Notes under the pieces: generated by a model | What the model was told of the DNA's origin: nothing | What the model saw: only the letters and a program-made list of their open reading frames with translations | The model's database searches: none | Origin: Guillardia theta CCMP2712 | Taxonomy: Eukaryota > Cryptophyceae > Pyrenomonadales > Geminigeraceae | Direction of reading: 5' to 3' | Length of the DNA stretch: 64,000 bases | Assembly: GCF_000315625.1 (NCBI RefSeq) | Contig: NW_005434653.1 | Span: 379,797 to 443,796 of the forward strand | Program-made: the position numbers and the translations under genes | Part shown: positions 1-12,714 of the stretch, in pieces | Numbering within the stretch: the stretch's first letter is position 1 | Layout: each line of letters begins with the position of its first letter

Positions 1-128
1 CCTCCTCCTCCTGCTCCTCCTGCTCCTCCTCCTGCTCCTCCTGCTCCTCCTGCTCCTCCTGCTCCTCCTCCTCCTCCTCCTCCTCTTTCCCCTTCCCCTT
101 GCTTCTCCTCTCCCTTCCCCTCCTCAAC

Positions 129-1108
129 CTCTGCCGTTGCCCTCCTACGCGGGTCCAGCTGGAGGAGACTCGCAACCAGATCGACTGCAGGTGGAGGGGC
201 AGCTGGAAGAATCTCCTGCCATGAGCAGGGAGCCACCTCGGCGAACTGAATCAACAGCCCTCCCTGCGAGCAGAGTCAACGAGGAAAGAGAAGAGGTGAG
301 GGAGGAGGAGGAGGAGAAAATGAATAATAATACAAGTGGAAGGCGACGATGGGGAGGGCGATGAAGCAGACAAGGAAGGGAGGAGAATCGTGAGAATGAA
401 AGGAAGGAGGAGGGTAGAACATGACAGCTGTTGAAGGAGGAGGGAGAGGAGAGGAGTGACAAAGAGGAAGAGGTGGAGAGGGAGCAGATGAGGAGGAGGC
501 TCAAACCTGGTCGGCAAAAATCTCTTCATAGACTTCGGCAGGAGGGGAGCCGAGCTTGTCGATAATGGAGCCCAGAACACCGAGATCGGACTGACCGGAA
601 AAGATCGTCCTCCTCTGCGTTAGATTTCAGACAGCACCATATGCTCCTGAATCTCCTCCTGCCCTTGCCCCTGTTCTACCTCCTCCGTGCTTCTCCACAT
701 CTTCCTCCTCTCCCTCCTTCTCCTCGTGCTCGTGCTCGTGCTCGTGCTCCTCCTCCTCCTCCTCCTCCTCCTCACTGCCACTCTCTCCCTCCTCCTCTTA
801 CCAGCAGCATTTCAGCCACCACACACCCCACGCTCCACATGTCGCTCTCTCTGCCGTAGGATCAGACAGGCGCAACCGCTTGCCTTCAGCACGACGTCAT
901 GCAGCTCCACGATGTTGGGGTGGCGGATCTCTTTCAGCGCACAGATCTCGTCCAAGGCTGTCGTCCTCAGGCCCTCCTTGCTCCTCTCCATGTACACCTT
1001 CTTCATAGCAAACACTCTCCGTGTCGCTACATGCCGCACCCGGTACACGACCCCAAAACTTCCTTCCCCGACAATGTGAAGTTTCTCGTACATCCTGCCA
1101 GCCAACAT
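129..1108 (-). pseudogene. CDK7-like kinase, 5' part, catalytic core deleted, runs off left edge
   Basis: CMGC/CDK family protein kinase remnant. The N-lobe starts at the ATG at 1108 (MLAGRMYEK) and shows the glycine loop GEGSFGVVY, the lysine motif FAMKK and a PSTAIRE-like helix GLRTTALDEICALKEI. At 858/859 the reading jumps, one base out of frame, from the strand-5 LIL motif straight to YGRESDMWSVGC of subdomain IX. About 95 residues with the HRD and DFG motifs and the T-loop are missing. Two further exons are recognisable: 507-614 (SDLGVLGSIIDKLGSP) and 129-263 (VDLVASLLQLDPRRRATAE). Their introns sit at the same places as in the intact gene at 2084-4005. The last exon would lie left of base 1. 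I call it a pseudogene because the core is absent and the frame is broken at the junction. A collapsed assembly is the alternative. Confidence 0.7.
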
Positions 1109-2083
1109 ACGTATCAGCTCGATCCACCACACCCTCGCCCAAAAAGCGCGGAGATCGCGCTCTCTGCTCGTGCTTTCTATTGCTTCTGCCGCTGCCACGC
1201 CACTTCTCTTGCTCCTGCTCCCACTTCCGCCTCTGCCCCTGCTCTCACTACCGCTCTTGCTCTTTTCCCTGCCTCTGCCCCTGCTCCTGCTCCTTCTGAT
1301 CCTTCTGATCCTTCTTCTCATGAACCTCCCCTGCCCCTGCCCCTGCCCCTGCCCCTGCCCCTGCCCCTGCCCCTGCTCCTGCTCCTGCCCCTGCTCCTGC
1401 TCCTGCTCCTTCCCGATGCTGCTGCTCTTTGTTGACAGGATGCTCGGAAGCTTCGCACAGGATCCAGTACCCCTACCACCTCATCTCCATATCAAATCAT
1501 ATCACCACCCGTACTAATCCCTTTTTTTGTACCCGTTGTCCATGACCTTACCCCACCGAAATTCAAAATGTTCACCCACCGCTCATTCAAGATCAAATCC
1601 TTAGGACAATAACCGGGTACGTTTACTATAAGCTGTTAGTACCCCTCGGGAACATATATAAAAGTACCCCTCATATCGTCATCGAGGGGAACTGTTGAAT
1701 TGCCGTTCGTTTCGACTGTTTTTTCCCGCCATGGCGCCTCCTCCATTGATAACAGTTCTCGCTTCCTCCTCCTCCTCCTCCCCCTCCTCCTCCTCCTCCG
1801 TATCACCTTCCTCTGCCCTCCAGACTCCTCTCGTCTGATTCATCTCCATCCTCCTCCTTACTTTCACTTTCTCCTCCTGAGCCTGTCTACTGCTGTGACC
1901 TCCATCAAGTACTCTTGCCATATTTCCAACCCGCCCCTTTCCCCCTCACCACCAGCTGTGCTGTGAAACCCAACCCATCGTTGATCACCTGCGATTCCTT
2001 CTTCCACATGCTGCTTTCTCCCAGTTTTCTTCCTTGCAAGGTGTCCCAGAAGTAGACCTACACCCTTTTCAACCCCCACTCCC
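1109..2083. promoter_or_regulatory. Shared upstream region of the divergent kinase pair
   Basis: This interval of about 975 bases separates the two divergent kinase starts. It holds an imperfect TGCCCC/TGCTCC microsatellite at about 1326-1420, a C-rich stretch with repeated TACCCC words at 1510-1680, and a TATA-like box TATATAAA at 1655-1662 facing the right-hand gene. An ATG-initiated reading frame upstream of 1108 on the minus strand is Arg/Ser low complexity and was not used as the start. Promoter activity is inferred from position only. Confidence 0.35.
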
Positions 2084-3386
2084 GTGATGGAGAGCAAGTA
2101 TGAAAGGAAGGGAGTGGCGGGAGAAGGAGCGTTCGGAGTCGTGTACAGGGTCGTGCACAAGGACACAGGGAAAGTTTTTGCCATGAAGAAGATCAAGATG
2201 GACAAGAGCACGGATGGAGTTAGAAGCTCTGCCATCGACGAGATCATGGCGCTGCAGGAGATTCGCCACGAGAATGTTGTTACTTTGCACGAAGTGATTG
2301 GCAAGAGAGCCGGCAGTGTCTTCCTCATCCTTGACTTTCATGATTTGGAGCTCGAGCATGTCATACAAGCCAAGGAACCAAACAGGTAGAGCGTGCTCAC
2401 TCCGACGAAGACCGCGTGCCTTGTTTCGTAGCTGACTTTGGGGGGATCAGGACTCCCTACATGGAGCTCTGCATGTCCGACGTCAAGGCGTACATGAAGG
2501 TGGCGCAGCTCAGTCGTAGCGCGCATGATCTTGTCGCTCACTCGAGTGCAGATGCTGCTTGCTGGTGTGGAGGCTCTGCATTCCTTGGGGCTGATCCATC
2601 GAGACCTGAAACCGAGCAACCTGCTGATAGATGAACTCGGCACCCTCAAGCTCGCTGACTTGGGACTTGCAAGAACCTTTGGCAGCCCTGACAGAGTGAG
2701 ATGGAGCTCTCCATGCTCAAGGAGACACGAGCTGACTGCTGTACGGCAGCTGTTCTCCCCCAGCGCCTTCACGAGGAGGTATCGCCCGCCCGAGCTCTTC
2801 TTTGGGTGCACACGATACGGGAAGTCGGCAGACATGTGGAGCGTTGGATGCATTTTAGCGGAGATGATGCTGGTAAGCTGATGAAGGTGGAGACGAAGCT
2901 AGTCTGAGCATCTCGTGTAGCGTCAGCCGCTCTTCCCAGCAGACACCGACCTGGGCGTTGTAAACTGCATCTTCGAGAAGTTAGGCTATCCTCATATGGA
3001 TGTTTATGAGAGGCTGCTGCGATCTTCGGTATGAGGATCAGAGGCATTGAGCACGCAAGTAATGAGTTTACAGGACCCCAACGACTCTTATCATCAAGCT
3101 TTGTTGCAAGCAGTTTCAAGCTTCAAAACCTTCGACGAGCATGGCGCTTTTAACGCGATTCTCCCGCATGCTGCAGTAGAGGACAAGGCGCTTCTTTTGA
3201 GGCTCCTCCACTTTGACCCCATGCGGAGACTTTCCGCGAGGGTGAGAGAGGCAGAGATGAATGACGCGCACGTGACACTGCTTGCAGGATTGCTTGCTGA
3301 GTGATTGGTTTGAACATGTCCCACTCCCCTCTTCCAAGCACAAGATGGCCGAATCTATCACGCTCTTGCGCAACTCGAGACGAGAT

Positions 3387-3421
<35 letters not shown>

Positions 3422-4005
3422 AATGGGTTATCGTGCCATGGATGGTGAGAGATTTTCCGTGCACCGCAACGTGCTGGACTTGTCGTTAGGGAGTGAAACC
3501 TCCTTGTTTGCTTGTCCCCCCAAGTGCCGCATGGGAATGTTTGATAAGCCAGGCGCCAGCAGGGCCTGCAAGGAGTCGGCATGGAGCAGAGCCATCTGCT
3601 TCGACAGCCTGCAGAAGGAGGAGGACGATCGGGTTGGAATGACTGGGACGCCGACGCTCGACTCCGATCTGTCCAACGAGGCTACGTCACTCGCAGACTC
3701 CAGCTCCAAGAGCTCCATGATGTTGACCAACAGCATGACGCCCAAGGATAGGAAGCGAGACAGAGGGTCCATGGGAAACGACGACATGGTGAGCTGACTG
3801 AGCCTGTGGCATCGCTGAATGTGAGCAGGACATCACTCCTGCTGCTCAGCGCATCATTCACTTCCAGACTCCCGAGGAGATCAACATGTACGCGATATCC
3901 TCCTCTCCAAGCCTGACCAACGTGCGCAGGAGCCATGGAGGAGTGCTGACGGGAAAGAGAAAGATGAGGGACGAGTGCTTCGACATGTCAATTTCTCCGC
4001 ACTGA
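2084..4005 (+). CDS. CDK7-like cyclin-dependent kinase with long C-terminal tail
   Basis: Ser/Thr kinase of the CMGC/CDK family. Eight exons join in phase: 2084-2385, 2451-2499, 2552-2695, 2750-2872, 2927-3028, 3074-3241, 3288-3788 and 3829-4005, giving 521 residues. Visible motifs are the glycine loop [14 protein letters not shown], a helix [25 protein letters not shown], the catalytic loop HRDLKPSN, the metal motif as DLG, the T-loop RTFGSPDR with FTRRYRPPE, and [14 protein letters not shown]. Both SDVKAYM and TFGSPDR resemble CDK7, the CAK kinase of TFIIH. The helix is not a canonical PSTAIRE, so CDK7-like is a resemblance and not a proven orthology. The WYR of most CDKs is RYR here. After the kinase fold comes a Ser/Asn-rich tail of about 220 residues, with an Asn-Ser run encoded by AACAGC repeats at 3391-3420, which is unusual for CDK7. 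Introns are only 40-65 nt. Confidence 0.85.
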
Positions 4006-4378
4006 GAGAGGCAAGAGATCAAGCAAGGTGCTTGTATGCAGAAAGAACTTGTGCTTCACCTGTGCAAAAGAAAATGCATTGACAGCAAGAAAATAATGTA
4101 AAGACTAATAGTGATCAGATTGATCATATGGTGTACACACTTCCACCATAGGTGGGATCTGGTGGCGTACCGCACTGCACAAATCACATCAGCTACAACC
4201 AGAAGAAAGAGAAGGAAGAGGAGGAGGAGGAGGAGAAGATGGGAGGGTAGACATGGGCGTACCTTGGGGCACTTTGGCCAGGAGGCGTTAACGGGGTGCT
4301 TGCACCCCACACAGCATAGCCATCCAGGGGGGAGTAAGCTGAAGGGAGCAAGTCAGCAGCCACCCCAACCAAGAGTCT
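4006..4378. other. Convergent intergenic region
   Basis: 3' flanks of the CDK gene (+) and the Sushi-like gene (-). It contains a purine-rich GAAGAGGAGG tract at about 4203-4247. I see no gene here. Confidence 0.5.
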
Positions 4379-7300
4379 CTACCTTGCGATGTCAGCGATC
4401 GAGAACGTGTCGAGGGGGGAGGCCTCCTGCAGCATCAACTCATTCCTCGTCAAGGAATCGCACAGAGGATCAGACACCTGCTGGGCAGCTTCGCCTGCCT
4501 CTGAGTCCGGCGTCTTGGGCTCGTCAGGAGCGGCCTCGAGCTCTTTCTCGTTGGTTCCGTCGGGCTCCTCCAGCTGAGTCTTGGCCGCAGCCTCTGGTCC
4601 TCTGCTGCTGTAAGACATGGCAGGCTTCTCCTCCTTCTCCTCCTCCTTGGGTTTCTCCTCCGCCTTCTCTGGCTGTTGCATAGCTGCTGGTTCGCTGGGC
4701 AACGCCTCTGCTTGCACGGAGATCTCCACGTCCTCCTTCGACTCTTGAACCTTCTTCGACTCCTCTTGCTTCGTCGGCTGGACCTCAGAGGGAGGAGCTT
4801 GCGACTGCTGCCTCACAGTCTGACTCTCTGCCTGGTACACTCCCCCGCCCGATGCCGAGGTCGTCATCGTCGTCTTGGGCCCTCCTGCTGGAAGGGCCCT
4901 GGTTTGAGAGGGCCTCGGCCGATCTCTCTCCTTGGCCTTTCTTTCCTCCTCCCTCTTCTTCGCCTCGTTCTCTTCCTCCAGCTTCTTCTTTTGCTGGCGC
5001 TCCTTGTAGTCGTAGTAGTAGATGCCAAACATGCCGACGACGACGAGCACGCAGATGACGATGACGACCGTCACGGTTGGGTTGTTCGAGCTGCTCTGCT
5101 CAACTGCACCAGGTGGAGCAGGAGGGGCGGGAGTGGTGGTCGTGATGGCGATGGTTTGGTTGCTGACGTTGGAGACCGTGACACTTCGCAGAGGCGTCGC
5201 AAGGACCGTGTACAAGGAGAAGGACGACGTCTGCGCTTGGACGACTCCTTGCACGAAGTTGACGGGGGTGGAGCTGCTGGCTGAGTACGCCTTGGGGACC
5301 CAGGAGTTGGTGGAGGTGTTGAAGACGAACACGTTGAGCTGAGAGTTGCCGTAGTCGACGCGGTTGTCAAACGGGATGGAGATAGAGACGGGCGTTGAGA
5401 AGATGATTCCAGAAGGCTCGAGGTAGATTCCCTGCCCTGCTATCTTCTTCTGGTCCTTCAAGGCGCTGCCAGTGACTACAAGGTTCGATGAGAAGTTGAC
5501 CAGGTTGATCTTCACAGGACGAGTCTCTCCAGCGGGCCAGGCCCCGGGGGGGAAAGTGATGGACATGTTGGTGGAGGCGAAGAGGTAGGAGGTCGACCGG
5601 CTCCGATTGGGTGGTGGGAATGCTTGCGAAGAGATAATCTGGAGGGCCCCTGACGGCAGCTGAATTCCCGCACTGCTGGAGTTCGTGGTGTCCAGCACGT
5701 ACCCAGCTGGGCAGGTGACCTGGACTGTTTCCCCAAGGGTGAAGGTGGACATGAAGTTGAGGCCTTGCGAGTTTGCTGTGGTGAAGTCGAAGACATCCAG
5801 CAAGTCACCGCACGTGACTCCCGAGCACTTGACCGGGGCCGGGGACAGGCTGCAGTCATCCATGCAGCGGGAGGTTCTAGTCGCTCCGTTCTGGCTGACG
5901 TAACCGAAGGAGCAGGAGGATTTGACGTACTCCCCGTACGTCACCCTGCTGACGGCCTGCATGGCGTCATTGCTGAAAGTCGTCCCGGGCGCCTCAAGGC
6001 TGCACGTGACGTTCCTGGTGCAGGGGCCCTGAGAGTCGTAAGGGATGTTCGTTCCCGTGTACATCCACACCCATCTCGAGCTGTTCCACTGGCAGGTCAA
6101 GCTCCACCCTTTGCTGCAAGACGAGGCTGCTGAGTTGAACGGAAGTTTCCCAGCTCCGCACGTGCCGTATGCTCGGTCACTGTTGGGTGTTGACGTCACC
6201 GTGGAGTCCGGCCACTCACGGAGGGGGCCACAGGCATTCTTGCGGACGCACACGTACTGACGAGCCCCCCAGCTGCATGGGCTAGACGAGCTGCCGCACG
6301 TGATGGGGTAGAAGGAGCTGTAGCTTGAGCTGCACGTGCACGAGCTGCTCGACGCCGGTTGTTGAAGAGCTTGCAGCTTGCGCCGAGCTGCCTTCCCAGC
6401 AGGATTAGCTTGGTTTGTCTGCTGGCAAGGGCAATGGGCAACGTAGCCTTGATCACAATTGACCAATACGCTGCTCCCGTACTCCACGCTCTTGGTTCCG
6501 TCATGTGCAACGATGGTTCCGTTGGCCAGCTGCACCCGGGTGAGATCCAACGATCCGTTGACCAACGTCATGCCCGTGAGGGAGCTGGGGGGAGGGCAGG
6601 TGGCAGGAACACACTTGAGTTGGTCGACGAGTGAAAACTGCCGAGAGGGCAGGCATTGAGGGTAAAAGACGTTGACGCACTTGTTGTACAAGGGCCCAGA
6701 AACAATGAAACCAGGCAAGCAGGTTATCTTGATGGTGTCGAGCAGCGGGACGAGCACAGGGTTGAAGTTGGCGTTAGCAAACGAGATGTTCAGCCCCTTG
6801 GTTGCGTCACAGGCAGCGACAACACAAGTCGCTGCGTTCTCCAGCTGACAGGACGCGTTGCATGTGGGAGCGATCGACTTGGACGAATCCAATATGTTGT
6901 AACCTGATTCACATCGGATGCTGACGGTAGATTGATACGGGACAACACCAGAGCTGGGTAGGTAGGATGTGCCGTAAGAAAGAGGAACTTGACATGTGAC
7001 GGGAACGCATCTTGGAGCTGAGAACTTACCGTCGTCTTGACACATAGCAACGCCGCTGTTGCTGCAGCTCTGAGACGATTCCACCCTGAAGCCGGGCGCG
7101 CAGGTGAACTCGACCACGTCACCGTAAGAGTACATCATGTTGGGGATGGAAGAGTCCTTGACAGTGTTGTTCAGCTTCTGGAAGAGTCCGCAAGAGACTT
7201 TGTGGCACAACGAAGAAGATGACAAGGGGCAGTTGGTTGCTGAGCAGGAAACCGCGACAGACCGTGACGCGGCAGGCGAGCACTGACTCTTGCTGCACAA

Positions 7301-10300
7301 GGGACTGTTCCCTTGACTGTCTGCTCGGTACCCAGGCTGACAGGAGAAGAAAGAGGTTTGGCCGATCGGAACATACTGAACGCCTGATGAAGAAGGCAAG
7401 CCGGGGATGGCACTAAAATTTAGTGCGCAGGCCAAGGGTGCGCAGTGCATGGCATGAACAGCCTGACAGTCCGAGCAACTGATGGTGTACGATCGCTGGT
7501 TAGAACTGCTGCAGTCTGCGAACTGTTTCGATGTCTCCACAGCCGCGTACCCACTGAGGCAAGTGATCTGCTTGCTCCCAGTGAAGGAGGTCGACCCCGT
7601 GAACGACGGGCTGCCGAACATGTCCTGGTACAAGCAGCTCTGATTCGCATCAACAACGGCGCAGTCTGCAACTTGAGGCCAAGAGCCGTCTGCAAAGCAA
7701 CTCACGTGCGATGACACAGTCTGGCATGTCTGCTGGGGCACATGATAGTTCGACTGGCATGTGTAGAACGCTTTCTGACCAAACACATAAGATGTTGAGT
7801 TCGACGTCGAGAACTTGGGAGGTGAGAAGGCCTGACAAGCTATCGGTTGACACAAGCCCGAGATGGGTGGGTAGTAACCTGAGTCGGTACATTGAACCAC
7901 ACCCATCGCTGAAGAACTTTGACTGACAAAGCTGTAGCCCGGTTTGCATTCAATAGTCACATTGCTACCATACGGCATTTGCAATTGATTGATATAACTG
8001 AATTTCTGATCATACACTTTGTAGAAATTTGGGTATAGTGAAATGTTAATCAGCGGACACTGAGCAAGTTGGCAGGCAGGCAATCTCGTCGTATTCCAGG
8101 TGCAATCGTGGCAAACAAGAGTTGCTTCATTAGGACGAAGAATGTCTGAGGTCCCGAAACGATAGCCAGCTTTACACTTAGCTGCAATCTGTGCGAATCC
8201 AGTGGAAGTTGAGACTCGCAGCGGAAACGAAACACCGAAGGAAAGATTGAAGTTCTGATCCTGAACATGAAGAGCAGAGCAATATTGCGGGATGCAAGAC
8301 ACAGAGGGCTGATAAGACATTCCCGCTCCCGACGAAAACTGGAGTTGACCATTCAGACAGAGAGCTTGGAAGGTCTGAGAGCTGCAGTTGCTGTTCCTGG
8401 TGAGATTGTTTTGGAATCCATTGGCGCATGACAGAGTTGAGTTCTGACCATGAACCAGGTACTGTGAGGATGCCTGGAGGTTCGAGAGCGTCGGCAGGTT
8501 GCACTTGATCGGCTTGCACTGCTGGGTGGCTTCAAAGTTGCAGTTTGAGCTACATCGGACCTGATAATACATCGGGTCCGAGATCAAGGCAAAGCTGGAG
8601 GAGCTGGAAGCAGCTCTGTATCCGTGATTGCATTGGATGGTGAGAGAAGAAGAGTAGGTTGCGAAGGACGAGGAGTTGATCACGTTTCCATTCAGATCAC
8701 TTTGCTGGGTCCACCAACACCGAAATGGCTTACAAGAAGTATTCATCGTCTGAAAGTTGCAGTACCTGCAGTTGAGGGTGAAGTTGTTGGGTTCGATACA
8801 CGACGAGTATTGAGAGTAGATGGATGACGCCCTGTAGCCATTCATGCACGTGACAGTCACGGAGGAACCGCTGGCCACATACTGCAAACCAGTATCAACA
8901 ATGTTCTTGGACACGTTCTGAGGGCTCGGGCAAGTTTCCATTCCGCACGTGTCGTTCTTCAAACCGCAGCCGACAATGGGCTCGCAGGCGGGAACTTGTT
9001 GGGATACATAGGCGCCATGACTCCAGTACAGCAGATAACCCTCGAAGCAGCGAGCTCTCATCACGGACGTGCAAGGTGAAAGGTAAGTGCTCTGACTGCC
9101 TGCAAGCCGATACCCAGGCTGACATGTCCAGTTGACGTTCTGACCAAACACAACAGGGCCAGAAAATCCAGCATTTGCATTTGCAATATTTGGAACAGAA
9201 CATACGACAGGTTGACAAGCCGTGCCCAAACTTGATTTGATGCCGCAGTTGTCCAGACAGGTGGCAGAGTAAGATGTGGAATCATTCAAAAGAGAGTACA
9301 TGTTGCTGCTCGCCCGATATCCTTTGTTGCAAGAAACCATGATGCTGGCGTTGTATGCATAGGCATTCTTGGCGACATATCCGTTCGCATCCACCAAGTT
9401 TGATGCCTGGCACTGAATTGGCTGACATGACTGCTGAGAGTTCGGGTCCAAAGTGCAGTATCGACAAGAGCGAGAGAAGTTGCGCGGAAAGCTACAAATG
9501 TTCTGAGGAGTCGCAGTGGGAGTGGCAGCTCTGTATCCCATCTCACACACAACAGTTTGATTGCTACCGCTCGGAGTGTTGGTGTTCTGCACGATTTCTC
9601 CTGCTCGAGTGCTAGAGGGACAACTCTCACTGCCACAAACATCATTCATACTACCGCAATTCATCGGCACACATGAGACGTTCACGAGGACTTTCGGGTT
9701 CTGCGTCTGATTCGTGTCTAGATACACGAATTTGCCATCTTCGCACTTTGCATAGAAGACACTGCTGCAAGCGTGATTGAATGAACTGGGAGAGTCTGAT
9801 CTTCGATATCCTGGGGAACAAGTGATCTTGATGGCAGGATCGGCAGAGGTGTATTGGCTGTACTGGAGGTCGAGCTGAGAATTGGCAGGCTGAACAAAAG
9901 CTGGGCAGGCAACTGGATTGCAACCAGCAGGTATAGTTTTCTGGTACCCAAACTCGTTTGATGGTGAGCCGCACGAGACATTGTAACTCGATGGGTTGGC
10001 CGAGCTCACTCCCCTGCCAAGAAGTCAGCAGATGAGGAGCTAGAAGACCACAGGTCACCTGCTTCCCGAAGGGATGGGAGCTGCCCTGTAGCCTGATTTA
10101 CAGGAGACAGTAGCGACGGCTCCGTAGAGCAACGGTGAGGCTCCCGCCACGTACTCAGTCGAAGCCGGCACGAAGTTACAAGCTATCTTCTTGCAGGTCT
10201 TGGTGGAGTACCAACGGCAACCGGAGCAAGTCCGGGTGTACTGCTTTGAGGAGGCATTGCAAGGGATCGACGGATTTTGACAACCATAAGCGTCTCCAAC

Positions 10301-12714
10301 ATCAGCAGCGATGTATCCGGTGTTGCATGCGAGAGTGATCTGACTGCCTTGGTTCTTAGCAACATCTTGGCTCACTGGCTTTGCGTTGAGATCTTCCGGT
10401 ACATACGTTCCATTTTGTACTGAGTATGGCCCGCACAGAAAGGAGACTTGTTGGCAAGCGTAGGAAGTCTGCGCTGGAATGTAATCCGAAGTAATAGTGA
10501 ACATCAATCCACTTGACAAAGCCGTTGCGAAGGATCTTCTGACCATCACATAATCTGCAAATAGTGTCATCCGAAAAAGTTGTCAATGTCAGGGTTGATA
10601 CCACTACAGCTTGACTGGAGTGATACATTAGTGCAATATGCCCCTGTTGCAATGATCGTCTGGTTTTCACCATCTACCATGATATGCAAGCCAACGTATG
10701 CAGCAGGGTTGGGCAAATTTTCAAGGGTAAAGGCTGATTGATTAATGACTTGTTTCAATTTCCCTTGTAGAACATTGAAGCGCTGGATTGGATTGCAATT
10801 CGACAAAAATGAACTCTGGCAAGAAGACCACGAAGTCGATTTGCCCTAATTCAAAAGTCAAACAGGTAATCTACACTTTCGACAGCTGAACCTGGAGAGC
10901 GTAACCAACATCACAGCTCACTTGGATTGCCTTGTCAAAGTAGGTGAAAGAGACATTCACATTAGAATTCGGAGCTGGAGTAAAAGCACTGCATTGATTC
11001 GCTACAGCGCAAGTGTCAGCATTCAAATCTGTGCATCTTTCAAGCGCAACTCACGAGAGCATTGTGCAACATTTTCTGTATATTGGCAAGTAGTGCTACA
11101 TTTCATGGAGGCTGATACTGCACCATTCACCGAATAACCTGCAAGAACGCGGTGAATTGTGAGATTACCAAAAAGCCGGACGTACCAGTGTTGCATGTCT
11201 TTTCAACGATTGCTCCATAGTTTACCGAAGAATTTGTAGAAACTTTTGCAACCACAGCACCTGATTGGAATCAATTCCCACTTCGCATACAATCACTCAG
11301 GGAGATTGACCTGGAACAGGGCAGATGGTCGCATTGGTACATTTCAAAGAGTTGGAGTTTAGATCATATGGCGGACACGTCACAGGCACACATTGATCCT
11401 TACAAAGCGCGTGAGAAGAAACTTGAGGCCTGCAGCGTCACCTGCAACTGCCATGTGCCTGACTCAGAGCAGAAGGCCGAGATCGAGGTTGAGCAAGGAA
11501 GATTGAATGTGGGGCTAGAAGAAGCGGCTCGGAACCCCTCCAAACAATTCACTTGTCTTGTGTCTCCATACTGTCCTTGAGAAATCCCTGCTGTATTTAG
11601 AGGAATGCTCATCGGACAAACCTTACCTGCAAAACCAAAAGCGTGAGGAGTATGGCATCGTTAGTTATGAAAGCTATCAGATAGAATTCTTACGATTGCA
11701 TGTCAGCGAATGACTCCAAGAACAATTTTGTAGACAAGTTACAGTCTGTTCTCCACCGGACAATTGGTATCCAGGAAGACACTGTACTTGCAGAGTGTCT
11801 CCCGTTCTGGCTTGAGATATCTGGTTTGATCCAGTGCTTGTTGTGAGTGAGATCTTTGCATTCAGTACCGAATACGGTCCACAAGTTTGCGGAACACATC
11901 TTCTCCACTGCGTAGAACTGACACTGCTTGCGAACGTTCCAGCTGTTCCAGCAGGGTTCATCCAACAGGTGGCAGTAAAACTGTTTGCAGGACAAAAATG
12001 AGAGAAACTTGAGCTTGTTTCAACCGGTGTGAGAGCATTTTTGATATGTATTTCCCAATTCTGAGTTGTCTCATTGCAGACGCACAATAATTCTGAAGAA
12101 GGTATGTTGGTTGTACTATCCAAGTGTAGACGTCTTTGGAACACACCATCTTGAAATAGGACGATTTCCGAATGCAAAATAGCCTCACGAATGTCTACAT
12201 GATCATTTAGCAAAGCCATCTTGCTTCTAATTGCGTCAAAATTGTGATGCACGAATTCCAGCAAAGAGTGCTTTGCGAAGTCCTGTACCGCATTTAAGCC
12301 CAAAAGTGTTCCGACGGGTTGGCAAGTGCAAATTTGTCCTGTTGCCACAGGTTGAGAACTATTAGAGGAAGAAGAGTTTGAAAGCGACGAATTGTGGAAA
12401 GATGAGGTATTGGACGTTCCATTCTTCGAGCTATAGTTCATACCCATATGAACTGTGAGAACGGATACAAGAGCAACGTAAGCAAACAGATATCATTAGT
12501 TCAATTTGTCACCTGTTTGCAGCAATCTTCTTCTTGGCTTGGAATTATCTGAAAACGCAGGAGGAATTGAGAACGTCAATTTACTAGAGGACACATTTGT
12601 ATCCGATCCTTGGGTACTCACGTAGACAGCTAAGGCCGCACATGAGACAACAGCAGCTGCAACAATAAAAAATGATCTGGGATAGATCATTGGCGTTTGA
12701 GCCAAAGCAGGCAT
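4379..12714 (-). CDS. Giant single-pass surface protein with Sushi-like repeats
   Basis: Cell-surface protein of roughly 2,500 residues. Exon 1 starts at 12714 (MPALAQTPMIYPRSFF) with a hydrophobic segment (FFIVAAAVVSCAALAVY) that would be a signal peptide or anchor. Several small exons follow, joined by short introns, for example the phase-2 join across 10014-10058. The last exon, 10013-4379, encodes about 1,876 residues. The ectodomain repeats a module of about 60-90 residues with paired cysteines and a V.C..GYRA signature, like degenerate Sushi/CCP modules, and many N-x-S/T sites. Near the C-terminus are a ZU5-like stretch (SGIIFSTPVSISIPF), a transmembrane helix (TVTVVIVICVLVVVGMFGIYYY) and a charged Lys/Glu-rich tail ending IADIAR. 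Adhesion, recognition or cell covering are plausible roles, but function is unknown. Exon joins between 10570 and 12447 are partly tentative. Confidence 0.8.

Noticed and set aside
812-1321. Long Arg/Ser-rich N-terminus on the left kinase copy
   Set aside because: Encoded by a CCTGCCCC/CCTGCTCC-type microsatellite; the intact paralogue starts at the residue matching Met at 1108/1093.
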